Shown in pieces: positions 42,801-51,366 of a DNA stretch of 64,000 nt. The first letter of the stretch is position 1. Each line of letters starts with the position of its first letter. The notes below the pieces were generated by a model that made no database searches, was not told where the DNA came from, and saw nothing but the letters and a program-made list of their open reading frames with translations. The position numbers were made by a program, and so were the translations under genes. The stretch is from an uncultured Gammaproteobacteria bacterium (GTDB lineage: Bacteria; Pseudomonadota; Gammaproteobacteria; Xanthomonadales; Xanthomonadaceae): contig CAMPGW010000003.1 in the NCBI GenBank assembly GCA_946885735.1, forward strand, positions 1-64,000. The letters run 5' to 3'.

Positions 42801-45734
42801 CCGCAGCAACGCATCTTCCTGGAGCTGTGCTGGGAGTGCATGGAGCGCGCCGGCGAGGTGCCGGATGCGGCGACCGTGCCGGTGGGCGTGTTCGCCGGCA
42901 CCTGGGACTCGACCTATTTCCGCCGCCACGTCAGCGCGCACCCGGACAAGATCGCGCGGATGGGCGAGTTCAACGTGCTGATCGGCAACGAGAAGGACTA
43001 CATCGCCACCCGCGTGGCGCACAAGCTCAACCTGACCGGCCCGGCGATCAGCGTGTACACCGCGTGCTCGACCGGCCTGGTCGCGGTCTGCCAGGCGATG
43101 GACAGCCTGCGGCTGGGCCACTGCGACATGGCGCTGGCCGGCGGCATCTCCATCGCCTGCCCGCCAAATACCGGCTATGAATATCTGGAAGGTGCGATGT
43201 TCTCGCCCGACGGCCACACCCGCACCTTCGACGCGGACGCCAAGGGCACGGTGTTCAACGATGGCGCGGCGGTGGTGCTGCTCAAGCGCCTGTCCGATGC
43301 GCTGGCCGACGGCAACCCGATCCATGCAGTGGTGCTCGGCGGCGCGGTCAACAACGACGGCGGCGCCAAGGCCAGCTTCACCGCGCCCAGCGTGGAAGGG
43401 CAGGCGGCATTGGTGGCGATGGCGCAGGCCAACGCCGGGGTATCGCCGCGCAGCATTGGCTACGTCGAGGCGCACGGGACCGCCACGCCGATCGGCGACC
43501 CGATCGAGGTGGCCGGTTTGACGAAGGCCTTCCGGCGCTTCACGCCCGACACCGGCTTCTGCCGGATCGGCTCGCTCAAGAGCAACGTCGGCCACCTGAT
43601 CACCGCCGCCGGCAGCGCCGGCCTGATCAAGGCGGCGCTGGCGCTGGAGTCGCGCTCGATCCCGCCGACGATCAACTTCTCGCGCACCAATCCTTCCATC
43701 GATTTCGATGCGTCGCCGTTCGTGGTCAACGACCGGCTGACGCCGTGGGAGGAGGGCGAGACCCCGCGTCGCGCGGGGGTCAGTTCCTTCGGCGTGGGCG
43801 GCACCAACGCGCACGTGGTGCTCGAACAGGCGCCCGAGCGGGCGCCTTCCGACGCCGCCGGCGCGCCGTCGCTGCTGTTGCTGTCGGCACGCACGCCGAC
43901 GGCGCTGGCGAGTGCCTGCTCGCGCCTGGCGGAAGCGCTCGAAGGTGTCGAGCCCGGCGATCCTCGCGGCAACCTCGCGGATGTCGCCTGGACGCTCGCG
44001 ACGGGGCGCAAGGCGTTCGCGCATCGCGTGGCGGTGGTCGCCACCGATGCGAGCGATGCGGTCGAGCAACTGCGCAGTCCGGTGCTGGCCTCGGCGGTGC
44101 GGCGCAGCGCGCCCGCGCAGGCGCTGCAACCGGTGTTCGCATTCCCGGGCCAGGGCTCGCAGTACCCACGGATGGGCGCCGCACTGGCGGCCGACGAGCC
44201 AGCCTTCGCGGCGGCGCTCGAAGCCTGCTTCGAAGCGATGCCCGAGGGCAGCGGCGCCGAACTGCGCCGTCGCCTCGAGGACCCCGATCCGCAAGCCCTG
44301 CTGCCCACGGAATGGATGCAGCCGGCGATCTTCAGCGTCGAGTACGCGTTGGCGCGGGCGTGGATGGCGCGGGGCGTGCAGCCCGCGGCGATGATCGGCC
44401 ACAGCATCGGCGAGTTCGTCGCCGCTACCCTGGCCGGCGTGTTCTCGCTTCCGGATGCGTTGCGCCTGGTACGGGCGCGTGGCGCGCTGATGCAGGCGCA
44501 GCCCGCGGGCGGCATGATGACGGTCAAGCTGTCCCTGGCCGCCGTGCAGGAGTGCTTGCCCGCCGACCTCTCGGTGGCCGCGGAGAATGCACCCACCAGT
44601 TGCGTGGTGTCCGGGCCGCACGAGGCGCTCGCGCGTTTCGGCGAGCATTTGGAAAAGCTCGGTGTACCGCACCGCCTGCTGCAGACCTCGCACGCCTTCC
44701 ACTCGCAGATGATGGACGCGGTGGTGCAGCCCTTCCGCGAGCTGGTCGCTTCGGTCGAGCGGCACCCGCCGCGGCTGCCGATCCTGTCGACGGCGCGTGC
44801 GGACTGGCTGGACGCCGAAACCGCGATGTCGCCCGACTACTGGGCCGAGCACCTGCGCAAGCCGGTGCGCTTCGCCAGCGCGCTCTCGCGCCTGCTCGCC
44901 GACGGGCCGCGCCTCCTGCTGGAAGTGGGGGCGCGCACGACGCTGGCCACGCTCTCGCGCCAGCATCCGGACCTGGGCAACACGTCCAGCCGCGCGCTGT
45001 CCTCGCTCGGCGATGCCGAAATCAACGAGTTGGCCAGCCTGCGCCAGGCGGCCGGCGACCTGTGGGCAAGCGGCGTGGCCGTGGACGTCGCGGCCTTCGA
45101 CCGCCGCACGCGGCGGCGCAAGCTGGTGCTGCCGACCTATCCCTTCGAGCGCCAGCGCTTCTGGGTGGATGCGGCCCCGGCCGTGCAAGCACCGGAGGCG
45201 TCGGCGCGGATCTCGGCGGAGCAGCCGGCGCTGGCGCCCGCGGCAGCCGCGGCGGCGCCGCAGGGCATCGGGCTGGCGCGCAAGCTGGCCGGACTGTTCT
45301 CCTTCGGCTCGGACCGCCGCGAATCCGTCACCGCGGCGGACGCGACCACCCGCGTCGCGCCGCCCGTGCCGGTGTCCGCGCCAACCGCGACGCTGCCGGA
45401 TGAGGACGCGCGGGCCGCCGGCTTGCGCGTGGACCCGGGCCTCGACGACTTCCAGGACGCGCGCGAGCGCTGGCTGGCGGGGCTGTTCGCGGATTTGTCG
45501 GGCGCCGGCGAGGTCGGCCGCGACGACAACTTCTTCCAGCTCGGCGGCGACTCGCTGGCCGCGGTGCAGCTGATGCGCCGGATCGAGCAGGCCACCGGCG
45601 TGCGCCTGAACCTGCTGCGCCTGGCCAAGGGTACGGTCGGCTCGCTCGCGCGCGAGCTGCCGCCCATGGAAGCTGCGGCCACGGCGGGCCCGCGTCCCGC
45701 GAAGACGTCGGAAGGCGCGCGCGCCAGCGGCTAG
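39879..45734 (+). CDS. Hybrid NRPS-PKS: half C, A, PCP, KS, AT, ACP
   Basis: A 1951-residue synthetase. Residues 1-260 match only the C-terminal half of a condensation domain (YWRVALKGAP...LELPTDRPRP onward); the half holding HHxxxDG is absent. The adenylation domain (about 265-765) has YTSGSTGKPKG, NVYGPTEAAIY, YRTGDLARR and NGKLDR. PCP Ser819 is in LGGTSLLAL. The ketosynthase (about 892-1320) has the triad Cys1063 (TACSTG), His1199 (EAHGTATP) and a late KSNVGH. The acyltransferase has Ser1509 (GHSIGE) and HAFHS, the malonyl-type signature. After an Ala/Pro linker, the ACP has Ser1892 (LGGDSLAAVQL). No ketoreductase, dehydratase or thioesterase. Predicted chemistry: an amino acid loaded on the PCP is extended by one malonyl unit. 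It lies inside an exopolysaccharide locus. Confidence 0.95.
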   Translation: MNREAQVTLPAGSDDHGGDAGVYWRVALKGAPAALELPTDRPRPAGGARRRGRHAFEFHAPLLARIEHVARAHAIEPDLVMATGWAVLLARLGGQSEVVLGTCLPMSGGDCPVPLRVDLGRDPDMGSLFARASTELALGQAHALAAPELQRVLGQPLPSDFHPVYQAVVRVDIAEPWPDVGIAPDLLLDLEITDGGVQACIEYAEEMFDADTIARWAMHYQNLLGSMEGEGVRASALELLDARERDHQLHGLNASARDLGPAALVHGLFERQVERTPRAIALVSGSRRLDYGELNAAANRIAHRLLALGVKPDDRVGLCAERGVELIAGMLGILKAGGAYVPLDPSYPADRLAYMVADSRPVAVLTQAVLAGTVHGWLDASDARPAPVLVLDGESADPALATQPDTNPDPAELGLTDAHLAYVIYTSGSTGKPKGVMNQHDGVVNSLRAAQLHLQMGPEDKWLQKTSYSFDVSAWEIFITLMTGATLVMARPGGHRDPDYVSDVVEAEGITLIQFVPSMLQIFLDHADLSRCGSLRLVVSGGEALPLALQKRFHALLPRVELRNVYGPTEAAIYVTHWRCTPADEFVTISEPLANCQLHVLDGRGEPVPPGVVGELFLGGVQVARGYLNREELTAERFIPDPFSSRPGARLYRTGDLARRRADGRLEFLGRNDFQVKVQGHRIELGEIEQRIEQVDGVREAVVVARSDGGGEPRLVAYYTRGAGADVSPQSLRRHLAQALPAYMVPAFLVPMADFPSTANGKLDRAALPAPDAGRDTLEVAFAPAADDREQRICAVFADQLGVAKVGRDDNFFDLGGTSLLALRALAALQREEGRSLPAPLIFGNPTPSALSRAIAAGGEESLEAGRLPSAHRSVAAAADQLSGRGAGTLREPIAIVGMAGRFPGARDVEQFWDNLCQGLDTITSFRDEDLDPSVPAQDRANPNYVRARGVLPDFDRFDAAFFGIQPREAELMDPQQRIFLELCWECMERAGEVPDAATVPVGVFAGTWDSTYFRRHVSAHPDKIARMGEFNVLIGNEKDYIATRVAHKLNLTGPAISVYTACSTGLVAVCQAMDSLRLGHCDMALAGGISIACPPNTGYEYLEGAMFSPDGHTRTFDADAKGTVFNDGAAVVLLKRLSDALADGNPIHAVVLGGAVNNDGGAKASFTAPSVEGQAALVAMAQANAGVSPRSIGYVEAHGTATPIGDPIEVAGLTKAFRRFTPDTGFCRIGSLKSNVGHLITAAGSAGLIKAALALESRSIPPTINFSRTNPSIDFDASPFVVNDRLTPWEEGETPRRAGVSSFGVGGTNAHVVLEQAPERAPSDAAGAPSLLLLSARTPTALASACSRLAEALEGVEPGDPRGNLADVAWTLATGRKAFAHRVAVVATDASDAVEQLRSPVLASAVRRSAPAQALQPVFAFPGQGSQYPRMGAALAADEPAFAAALEACFEAMPEGSGAELRRRLEDPDPQALLPTEWMQPAIFSVEYALARAWMARGVQPAAMIGHSIGEFVAATLAGVFSLPDALRLVRARGALMQAQPAGGMMTVKLSLAAVQECLPADLSVAAENAPTSCVVSGPHEALARFGEHLEKLGVPHRLLQTSHAFHSQMMDAVVQPFRELVASVERHPPRLPILSTARADWLDAETAMSPDYWAEHLRKPVRFASALSRLLADGPRLLLEVGARTTLATLSRQHPDLGNTSSRALSSLGDAEINELASLRQAAGDLWASGVAVDVAAFDRRTRRRKLVLPTYPFERQRFWVDAAPAVQAPEASARISAEQPALAPAAAAAAPQGIGLARKLAGLFSFGSDRRESVTAADATTRVAPPVPVSAPTATLPDEDARAAGLRVDPGLDDFQDARERWLAGLFADLSGAGEVGRDDNFFQLGGDSLAAVQLMRRIEQATGVRLNLLRLAKGTVGSLARELPPMEAAATAGPRPAKTSEGARASG

Positions 45735-45737
45735 CGC

Positions 45738-46667
45738 TTACGCCTGGGGACGATGCAGCCGGCGCAGGAAGATGCCCGGCTGCGGACCCGCCGAGATGCG
45801 CGGGATGCGATGCAGGGACTGGCTGGACGTCGCGAAGCCGGGCTGGGTGATCAGCGCGGCGCGGTAGTGGCGCTTGACCAGGTCCACCAGCGCGGCGTCG
45901 TGGCTGCCGTTCGGATAACAGAAGATGTCGGCGGTGCTGCCCAGGGCCTGTTCGATGCGGCGCCGGCTCTCGACGATCTCCTGCTGGCGTTCCGCCGTGC
46001 CGAGCGTGGTCAGGATCGGATGGTTGAGGCTGTGGCTGCCGATGGTCGCCAGCGCCGGGTCCATCGCGCGGACCTGTTCCCAGCGCAGGGGCGCGTAGCG
46101 GTCCACCATCGCCTCGTCGGGCTGGAACTGCCGGGTCGCGGCGCGCACGGCCGCCTCGAATTCGCGGCGCGGCTCCGGGGCCAGTTGCTTGGCGCGCTGG
46201 ATGATGCGTTCCACCTGCGCGCCCACGGCCTTGATGGACAGGGCCAGCCGCAGCCGGCTGCGATCGTCGAGCAGGCGCAGCCGCACCCGCATCTCCATGT
46301 TCCAGATCCACCGGCCCGAATCCATCAGCCCCGGGCAGACGAAGAACGTCGCGGGCACGCGGTGCGACTCGAGCAGTGGCCAGGCCTGCGTGTAGTGGTT
46401 GCGCACGCCATCGTCGAAGGTGATCGCCAGTTCTTCGCCGGTGGTCGTGCCTTCCTGCAGGCGGCCCACCAGTTCGGGGACCGCCACCACCTCGAATTCG
46501 TCGCGCACCATCCGCAACTGCCAGTCGAACTGTTCGTGCGGCGTGTCCTGCGGGCCGATCGCGTGGTAGGTCAGTACGCGTGGGCGGCGCAGGCGCCGAA
46601 TTTCACGCATCGCGTGGCCCGACCGCCAGGACAGCCAGTGGTACGCGCGGGCAAGCAGCCTGCTCAT
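45738..46667 (-). CDS. Polysaccharide deacetylase (NodB homology)
   Basis: A 309-residue carbohydrate esterase family 4 protein. The catalytic Asp pair is in LAITFDDGVRNHY and the metal-binding histidines are in IGSHSLNHPIL; YPNGSHD later completes the site. There is no clear signal peptide (MSRLLARAYHWLSW start at 46667), as in the EpsH/XrtA-associated deacetylases, which may act on cytoplasmic or membrane-linked sugars. Its stop is 3 bp from the end of the NRPS-PKS gene, in convergent orientation. It would remove N- or O-acetyl groups from the polymer or its precursor. Confidence 0.88.
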   Translation of the reverse strand: MSRLLARAYHWLSWRSGHAMREIRRLRRPRVLTYHAIGPQDTPHEQFDWQLRMVRDEFEVVAVPELVGRLQEGTTTGEELAITFDDGVRNHYTQAWPLLESHRVPATFFVCPGLMDSGRWIWNMEMRVRLRLLDDRSRLRLALSIKAVGAQVERIIQRAKQLAPEPRREFEAAVRAATRQFQPDEAMVDRYAPLRWEQVRAMDPALATIGSHSLNHPILTTLGTAERQQEIVESRRRIEQALGSTADIFCYPNGSHDAALVDLVKRHYRAALITQPGFATSSQSLHRIPRISAGPQPGIFLRRLHRPQA

Positions 46668-46841
46668 CGATTCATCCGTGAAGTCGCACCGATCCAAACG
46701 CGATTGTCCACCACTCGCGGCCGCTTGCCACCCTTTTCCGTAAACCGGGCGTGAAGCGGCGGTCGGCGAGATTGGCCCGGCCACCGCGCCACGCGCGTTT
46801 TCCTCGGGTGTGGATGGCCACGAGGACAAGGATTGCCTGTG
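46668..46841. other. Divergent promoter region, nothing specific recognised
   Basis: 174 nt between the deacetylase and hydrolase genes, read in opposite directions. It should contain two promoters. I found no well-spaced hexamers and no T-tract terminator. Confidence 0.35.
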
Positions 46842-47636
46842 ATGAGCGTGGGACCGTTCCAGCCCTTCTGGATCGAGGCAGGCGGGCGACGCCTGTATGC
46901 GGCGTGGCATGCGGGCGACCCTGGCCTTGCCCGCGGTGACGCACCTGCGGTGCTCCTGCTACCGCCCCTGTTGCATGAGAACTACCGGACCGTGCGCTTC
47001 CTGTGCGAGCTCGCCAGCGAATTCGCCGAGCAGGGCATCGACTGCCTGCGCTTCAGCCACGCCGGCGCCGGGGATTCGGAAGGAGCCGGTGCGGAGGCGG
47101 ACCTGGACCGGGCCGCGGAGGATATGGCTGCGGCGAGCACCGCGTTGGCCGAATGCAGCAAGGCGCCGCGGCAGGTCGTGCTGGCGTTCCGCAGTGCGGC
47201 CCTGACGCTGCCGCGCTGGTTCGATGCCGGCGCGCAGTGCGACCTCGTGGTGGGCTGGGATCCGGTGCTCGACGGTTCGGCCTGGCTCGACGCCCGTCGC
47301 GCCGAGGACGCCGCCAAGCGCGCGACGATCCGCCCGGAACCGGACATGGATTGCGAGGGCGACACGGACCTGATGGGCCTTGAGGTGTCGCCGCGGCTGC
47401 TCGAACAGATCGGGCAGACGCGCTGGAGTCCGGCCGGCACGGCGGGCCGCGCCGCGACCTGGCAGGTCCTCTACGCCGGGCAGTCGCCCGCGCCGGGCGT
47501 GTCGCGCAGTTTTGAACTGCCCGCGACGGTGCCGCCGTTCGGGGAGGGCGTTCTGATGGACGCGTCGCTGCTGTTCGCCTCGCCCTTGCGGCGCACGGTG
47601 CGGGAGTTGGGCTCGGCGCTGGCGGCCGCCGCATGA
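46842..47636 (+). CDS. Alpha/beta-hydrolase-fold protein lacking a nucleophile elbow (hydrolase 2-like)
   Basis: A 264-residue protein that resembles the second hydrolase of exosortase A-associated loci: AVLLLPPLLHENYRTVRFL at the N-terminus, CLRFSHAGAGDSEG, and LVVGWDPVLDG. The position of the GxSxG elbow reads AFRSAALTLP (Ser118 without flanking glycines), and there is no histidine at all in the C-terminal two thirds. Classical esterase chemistry is therefore unlikely. It overlaps the next, apparently active, hydrolase gene by 4 nt, which suggests the two act together. Start ATG 46842. Confidence 0.72.
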   Translation: MSVGPFQPFWIEAGGRRLYAAWHAGDPGLARGDAPAVLLLPPLLHENYRTVRFLCELASEFAEQGIDCLRFSHAGAGDSEGAGAEADLDRAAEDMAAASTALAECSKAPRQVVLAFRSAALTLPRWFDAGAQCDLVVGWDPVLDGSAWLDARRAEDAAKRATIRPEPDMDCEGDTDLMGLEVSPRLLEQIGQTRWSPAGTAGRAATWQVLYAGQSPAPGVSRSFELPATVPPFGEGVLMDASLLFASPLRRTVRELGSALAAAA

Positions 47637-48424
47637 CCCGGGATCGCATCCTCTCCTTCGGTCCACAGGACCGACTCAGCGGCGTGCTCAGCGGCCAACC
47701 CCATCCCGACGGGGAGGTGCTGGTGCTGCTCAACGCCGGCACCATGCCGCGGGTCGGGCCGTTCCGGCTCTACGTGGACCTGGCCAGGCATCTGGCGGCG
47801 CGCGGCCGCGCCGTGTTCCGCCTCGACCTTCCCGGTGTCGGTGAGGCGCCCTTGCTTTCGGACGCCGGCGAACTGGAGGTACTGGCCTCGGCGCTCGACC
47901 GTCTTCAATCCGAGTTCGGCTGCCGGCGATTCGCGGTCGGCGGCATCTGCAGCGCCTCGGACGTGGCCTGGCGGCTGTCCGAGCGCGACCCCCGCGTGTC
48001 GGGTCTCCTGTTGCTCGATCCGGTGGCGTTCCGCGGGCCCTGGTTCTGGTTCGAACGGTGGCGCGAATTCCTCTCGCGCTCGCCGCTGCGCTGGTGGCAG
48101 GTGCTGCGGCGCCGGCTGCGACCGGCGGCGACGGCCGTGGCCGCGCCAGCCGCCGGCGATTTCCGCGACTGGCCCACGCGCGAAGAGGCCCATGCCCACG
48201 TCACCCATTTGCTGGCGCGCGGCGCGCGCATGCTGGTGGTGTTCACCGGCAGCGCGCGCGAGCGCTTCGTGCATCCGCGGCAAATGTCGCACAGCTTCGG
48301 ACCGGCGGCGCAGGGCGGCGGCGTGGAGCTGCATTTCTTCCCGGGCAGCGACCATCTGTTCTACCTGCGCTGCTACCGCCAGCGGCTCACGGCGGCGATC
48401 GAACGCTGGCTGGCACCGGGATGA
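47633..48424 (+). CDS. Alpha/beta hydrolase with cysteine nucleophile (hydrolase 1-like)
   Basis: A 263-residue protein similar to the first hydrolase of exosortase A-associated loci. The nucleophile elbow reads VGGICSASDVAW, with Cys106 in the place of serine. LLLLDPVAFRGP follows, and the catalytic histidine is in FFPGSDHLFYL near the C-terminus, so a Cys-His(-Asp) triad is complete. It could release or transfer a thioester-bound acyl group; since the NRPS-PKS has no thioesterase, this is the most likely off-loading enzyme (inference). Both ends overlap neighbours by 4 nt. Confidence 0.78.
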   Translation: MTRDRILSFGPQDRLSGVLSGQPHPDGEVLVLLNAGTMPRVGPFRLYVDLARHLAARGRAVFRLDLPGVGEAPLLSDAGELEVLASALDRLQSEFGCRRFAVGGICSASDVAWRLSERDPRVSGLLLLDPVAFRGPWFWFERWREFLSRSPLRWWQVLRRRLRPAATAVAAPAAGDFRDWPTREEAHAHVTHLLARGARMLVVFTGSARERFVHPRQMSHSFGPAAQGGGVELHFFPGSDHLFYLRCYRQRLTAAIERWLAPG

Positions 48425-49938
48425 GCGCGCCTGGGGTTCCAGGCCCGACGGCGCCATCGGCGACGCCGGCGCCGGGTGTGCGTCCGACCAGCGTGGGCAC
48501 GCACTACCTGCGCTACTCGACCGCCAACGTCGCGGTGCTGCTCGCCGGCTTCGTCTCCTTCCCGATCCTGACCCGGCTGCTGGACAACACCCAGTACGGC
48601 ATCCTCGGCTACTACGAGACCTGGATCATGCTCGCGGTGGCCGTGCTGAAGTTCGGCGCCCAGCACTCGGTGATGCGCCTGTATCCGCATGGCGCCGACG
48701 AGCAGCGCCTGAGCCACTTCGCCACCAACATGGTGCTGTTCCCGATCGTGGCGATGCTGGCGGGCTGGGCCACGGTGGCGATCGCCATCGTCACGGCCGC
48801 GCTGTGGGGTGGCTACCGCCCCGGCCCGGTCCTCTGGAGCGCGCTGTTCCTGGTGCCGCTGGTGGCGATCAGCAGCCTGATGGACATCGTGCTGCAGGCC
48901 AGCGAGCGCTCGCGCCTGCTGATGGTGACGCGGGTGTGCAAGCGCTGGCTGGAGCTCGGCCTGGTGTTGTCGTTCGTGGTCGCGGTCGAGCGCAGCGCGT
49001 TCGCCGTGTATGGGGGAAAGCTCGCGGCCGGCGTGCTGGTGGTCGGGTTCTACGCGGCCTGGCTCGCGCGCAATCTGCGCTTCTCGCTGCGCCTGCTGGA
49101 TTTCCCGTCGATCCGCGGCTCGGTGGTGTACGGCCTGCCGCTGGTGGCGAACGAGCTGGCCTGGGTGTTGCTGGACTCGGTGGACCGGGTGTTGCTCAAG
49201 CACCTGCTGGGCAGCTTCGCCGCGGTCGGCGTGTACACCATCGGCTACGCGCTGGCGATCAACGTGCGGCTGTTCATGAGCTCGACCTTGCTCGAGGCCT
49301 TCGTGCCGGTGGCCAACCGCCAGTACGAGCAGGACGGGGCGGCCTCGGTGGTGGCCCTGAAGGACAAGATCCTGATGCCGATGACCTACGCCAGCATCGG
49401 CGCGGCCGTGTTGCTGCTTGGGGTCGGGCAGGAGGCCCTGGTGGCCTTGAGCGGTCCGGACAAGGCCGCCTCCGGCATCGTGTTCGTGGCGGTCGGCGTG
49501 GCGTTCGCCTTGTACCCGCTGGTGAGCGTGAGCGGCTACGGCCTGCTGCTGCACAAGCGCTCGATGCTGACCTTCTGGCTCACGCTGGCCTCGGTCGCGC
49601 TCAACATCGCGCTCAACCTGGTGCTGGTGCCGCGCATGGGCATCATGGGCGCGGTGTGGGCGGCGGTGGCGAGCTACGCCGCGGTGGCGCTGCTCAACCT
49701 GGCCTTTTGCCCACGCGAGCTGCGACGCTTCCCGCGCATCGGCGCGCTGGCGCTCGCGCTCGCGCTCGGCGCGGTGACGCTGTGGGCGATGCACGCCACC
49801 ATTCCGGGCGCGGCGCATCCCTGGCGCAGCCTTTTCATCGCCGGCGGCCTGTTCGCACTGCTGTACGCGGCACCGGCATGGATGCTGGACGCGCGCTTGC
49901 GCGAGACGATGCGACGCTGGCGCGGAGCGCCATCCTGA
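48421..49938 (+). CDS. Polysaccharide flippase (Wzx/MurJ-like)
   Basis: A 505-residue membrane protein with about 12-14 hydrophobic segments and the oligosaccharide-flippase start YLRYSTANVAVLLAGFVSFPILTRLL cut in two blocks here (residues about 29-54). Later YGLPLVANELAWVLLDSVDR and NIALNLVLVPRMGIMGA are typical for the family. It would move the undecaprenyl-linked repeat unit to the periplasm. It overlaps the Cys-hydrolase gene by 4 nt (ATGA). Confidence 0.9.
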   Translation: MSAPGVPGPTAPSATPAPGVRPTSVGTHYLRYSTANVAVLLAGFVSFPILTRLLDNTQYGILGYYETWIMLAVAVLKFGAQHSVMRLYPHGADEQRLSHFATNMVLFPIVAMLAGWATVAIAIVTAALWGGYRPGPVLWSALFLVPLVAISSLMDIVLQASERSRLLMVTRVCKRWLELGLVLSFVVAVERSAFAVYGGKLAAGVLVVGFYAAWLARNLRFSLRLLDFPSIRGSVVYGLPLVANELAWVLLDSVDRVLLKHLLGSFAAVGVYTIGYALAINVRLFMSSTLLEAFVPVANRQYEQDGAASVVALKDKILMPMTYASIGAAVLLLGVGQEALVALSGPDKAASGIVFVAVGVAFALYPLVSVSGYGLLLHKRSMLTFWLTLASVALNIALNLVLVPRMGIMGAVWAAVASYAAVALLNLAFCPRELRRFPRIGALALALALGAVTLWAMHATIPGAAHPWRSLFIAGGLFALLYAAPAWMLDARLRETMRRWRGAPS

Positions 49939-50018
49939 GCCGTGCGGGCGCTGAACGGGCCTTGTCCCCAGTTGCGCGGCACGCGCGTTGAATGCATGGA
50001 AACGGAGCCAAGGACGGC

Positions 50019-51362
50019 ATGAACAAACGCATAATCTCCCAGTGGCTGCGCGGTCGCGCCGCCGTGCAACGGCGGGCGCATCGTCGCCTGCGCACCCCCA
50101 ACGCGGCGCGAGCGACGGGAGCCAGCGCCCGCCCGCCATCGGCGCCGGCGGCCGCGGGCCAGCGCATCGCCTACATCCTGTCGATGTTCCCGGCACTCTC
50201 GGAAACCTTCATCCTCCGCGAGATCCTGGAGCTGCGCCGGCGTGGCGTCGAGATCCGCATCCATTCGCTCAAGCCCTGCAGCGACGCCATCGTGCATCCG
50301 GAAGCGAAGACCCTGGTCGCAGAGGGGCGCGTGCAATACGCGTCGCCGGCCCGCGGCCTGCTGCGCTTCGCCGGCCTGGCGCTGCGGCATCCGCGCCGGG
50401 TCTGGGGCGCGATGGCGGATTTCCGACGCAGCTTCACCGGCTCGGGCCTGTCGCTGGCCAAGAGTTTCACCTCGATGGCGCTCGCCGCCGACCTCATCCC
50501 GGCGCTGCGCGCGCAGGGCATCACCCACATCCATGCACCGTGGGCGACCTATCCTTCGACCGCAGCCTGGTTCTGCTCGCGGCTGGCGGGTTTCTCCTTC
50601 AGCTTCACCGCGCGTGCCCACGACCTCTTCCTCGAGGACCACGGCCTGGCGGTGAAGCTGCGCGAGGCGCGCTTCACCCAGACCATCACCGAGTACAACC
50701 GCTCGCTGATCCGCCGCCGCTTCCCGGATCCGGAGCCCAAGCCCCTGCACGTGATCCACAGCGCGCTCGACCTCGGCGATTTCAATGCGCGGCGCGCGCC
50801 CGTGCAACCTTCGCTGATCCTGAGCATCGGCCGCATGGTGGAGATGAAGGGTTTCCCCGACCTCATCGACGCCTGTGCGCTGATGCGCGACCAGGGCATC
50901 TCCTTCCAGTGCCTGATCATCGGCCGGGGCCCGCTGCGCCAGGCGCTGCAGCGGCGCATCGAAATGCGCGAGCTGCAGCATTGGGTGCGTATCGAGGACC
51001 CGATGCCGCAGGCCGGGATCCGCCGCCTGCTCAGCCAGGCCAGCTGCTTCGTATTGCCCTGCGTGACGGCCGCCGATGGCGACCAGGACGGCATCCCGAA
51101 CGTGCTGATGGAGGCGATGGCGGCGCGCGTTCCGGTCGTGAGTTGCCCGACGTCCGGGGTGCCCGAACTGGTACAGCACGGACGCACCGGCTTGTTGGCC
51201 GAAGCGCGCAATCCGCATTCGCTCGCCTTCCAGGTGCGCAAGCTGCTGCACGACCCTGAGCTTGGCCTGCGCCTGGCCGAGGCGGGTCGGCTCAAGGTCG
51301 AGGACGAGTTCAACATCCGCAAGAACGCCGCGCGCCTGGCCGACCTGTTTCCGGCGAGCTAG
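50019..51362 (+). CDS. GT4-family glycosyltransferase
   Basis: A 447-residue enzyme. After a basic N-terminal extension the GT-B fold begins with AYILSMFPALSETFILREILEL, a pattern of colanic-acid-type transferases. The C-terminal half has LILSIGRMVEMKGFPDLIDA and DGIPNVLMEAMAARVPVVSC, the sugar-nucleotide site. I placed the start at 50019, where AAGGA stands 4-5 nt upstream, rather than at 49992. It is 80 nt behind the flippase. Donor sugar unknown. Confidence 0.88.
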   Translation: MNKRIISQWLRGRAAVQRRAHRRLRTPNAARATGASARPPSAPAAAGQRIAYILSMFPALSETFILREILELRRRGVEIRIHSLKPCSDAIVHPEAKTLVAEGRVQYASPARGLLRFAGLALRHPRRVWGAMADFRRSFTGSGLSLAKSFTSMALAADLIPALRAQGITHIHAPWATYPSTAAWFCSRLAGFSFSFTARAHDLFLEDHGLAVKLREARFTQTITEYNRSLIRRRFPDPEPKPLHVIHSALDLGDFNARRAPVQPSLILSIGRMVEMKGFPDLIDACALMRDQGISFQCLIIGRGPLRQALQRRIEMRELQHWVRIEDPMPQAGIRRLLSQASCFVLPCVTAADGDQDGIPNVLMEAMAARVPVVSCPTSGVPELVQHGRTGLLAEARNPHSLAFQVRKLLHDPELGLRLAEAGRLKVEDEFNIRKNAARLADLFPAS

Positions 51363-51366
51363 GGCG

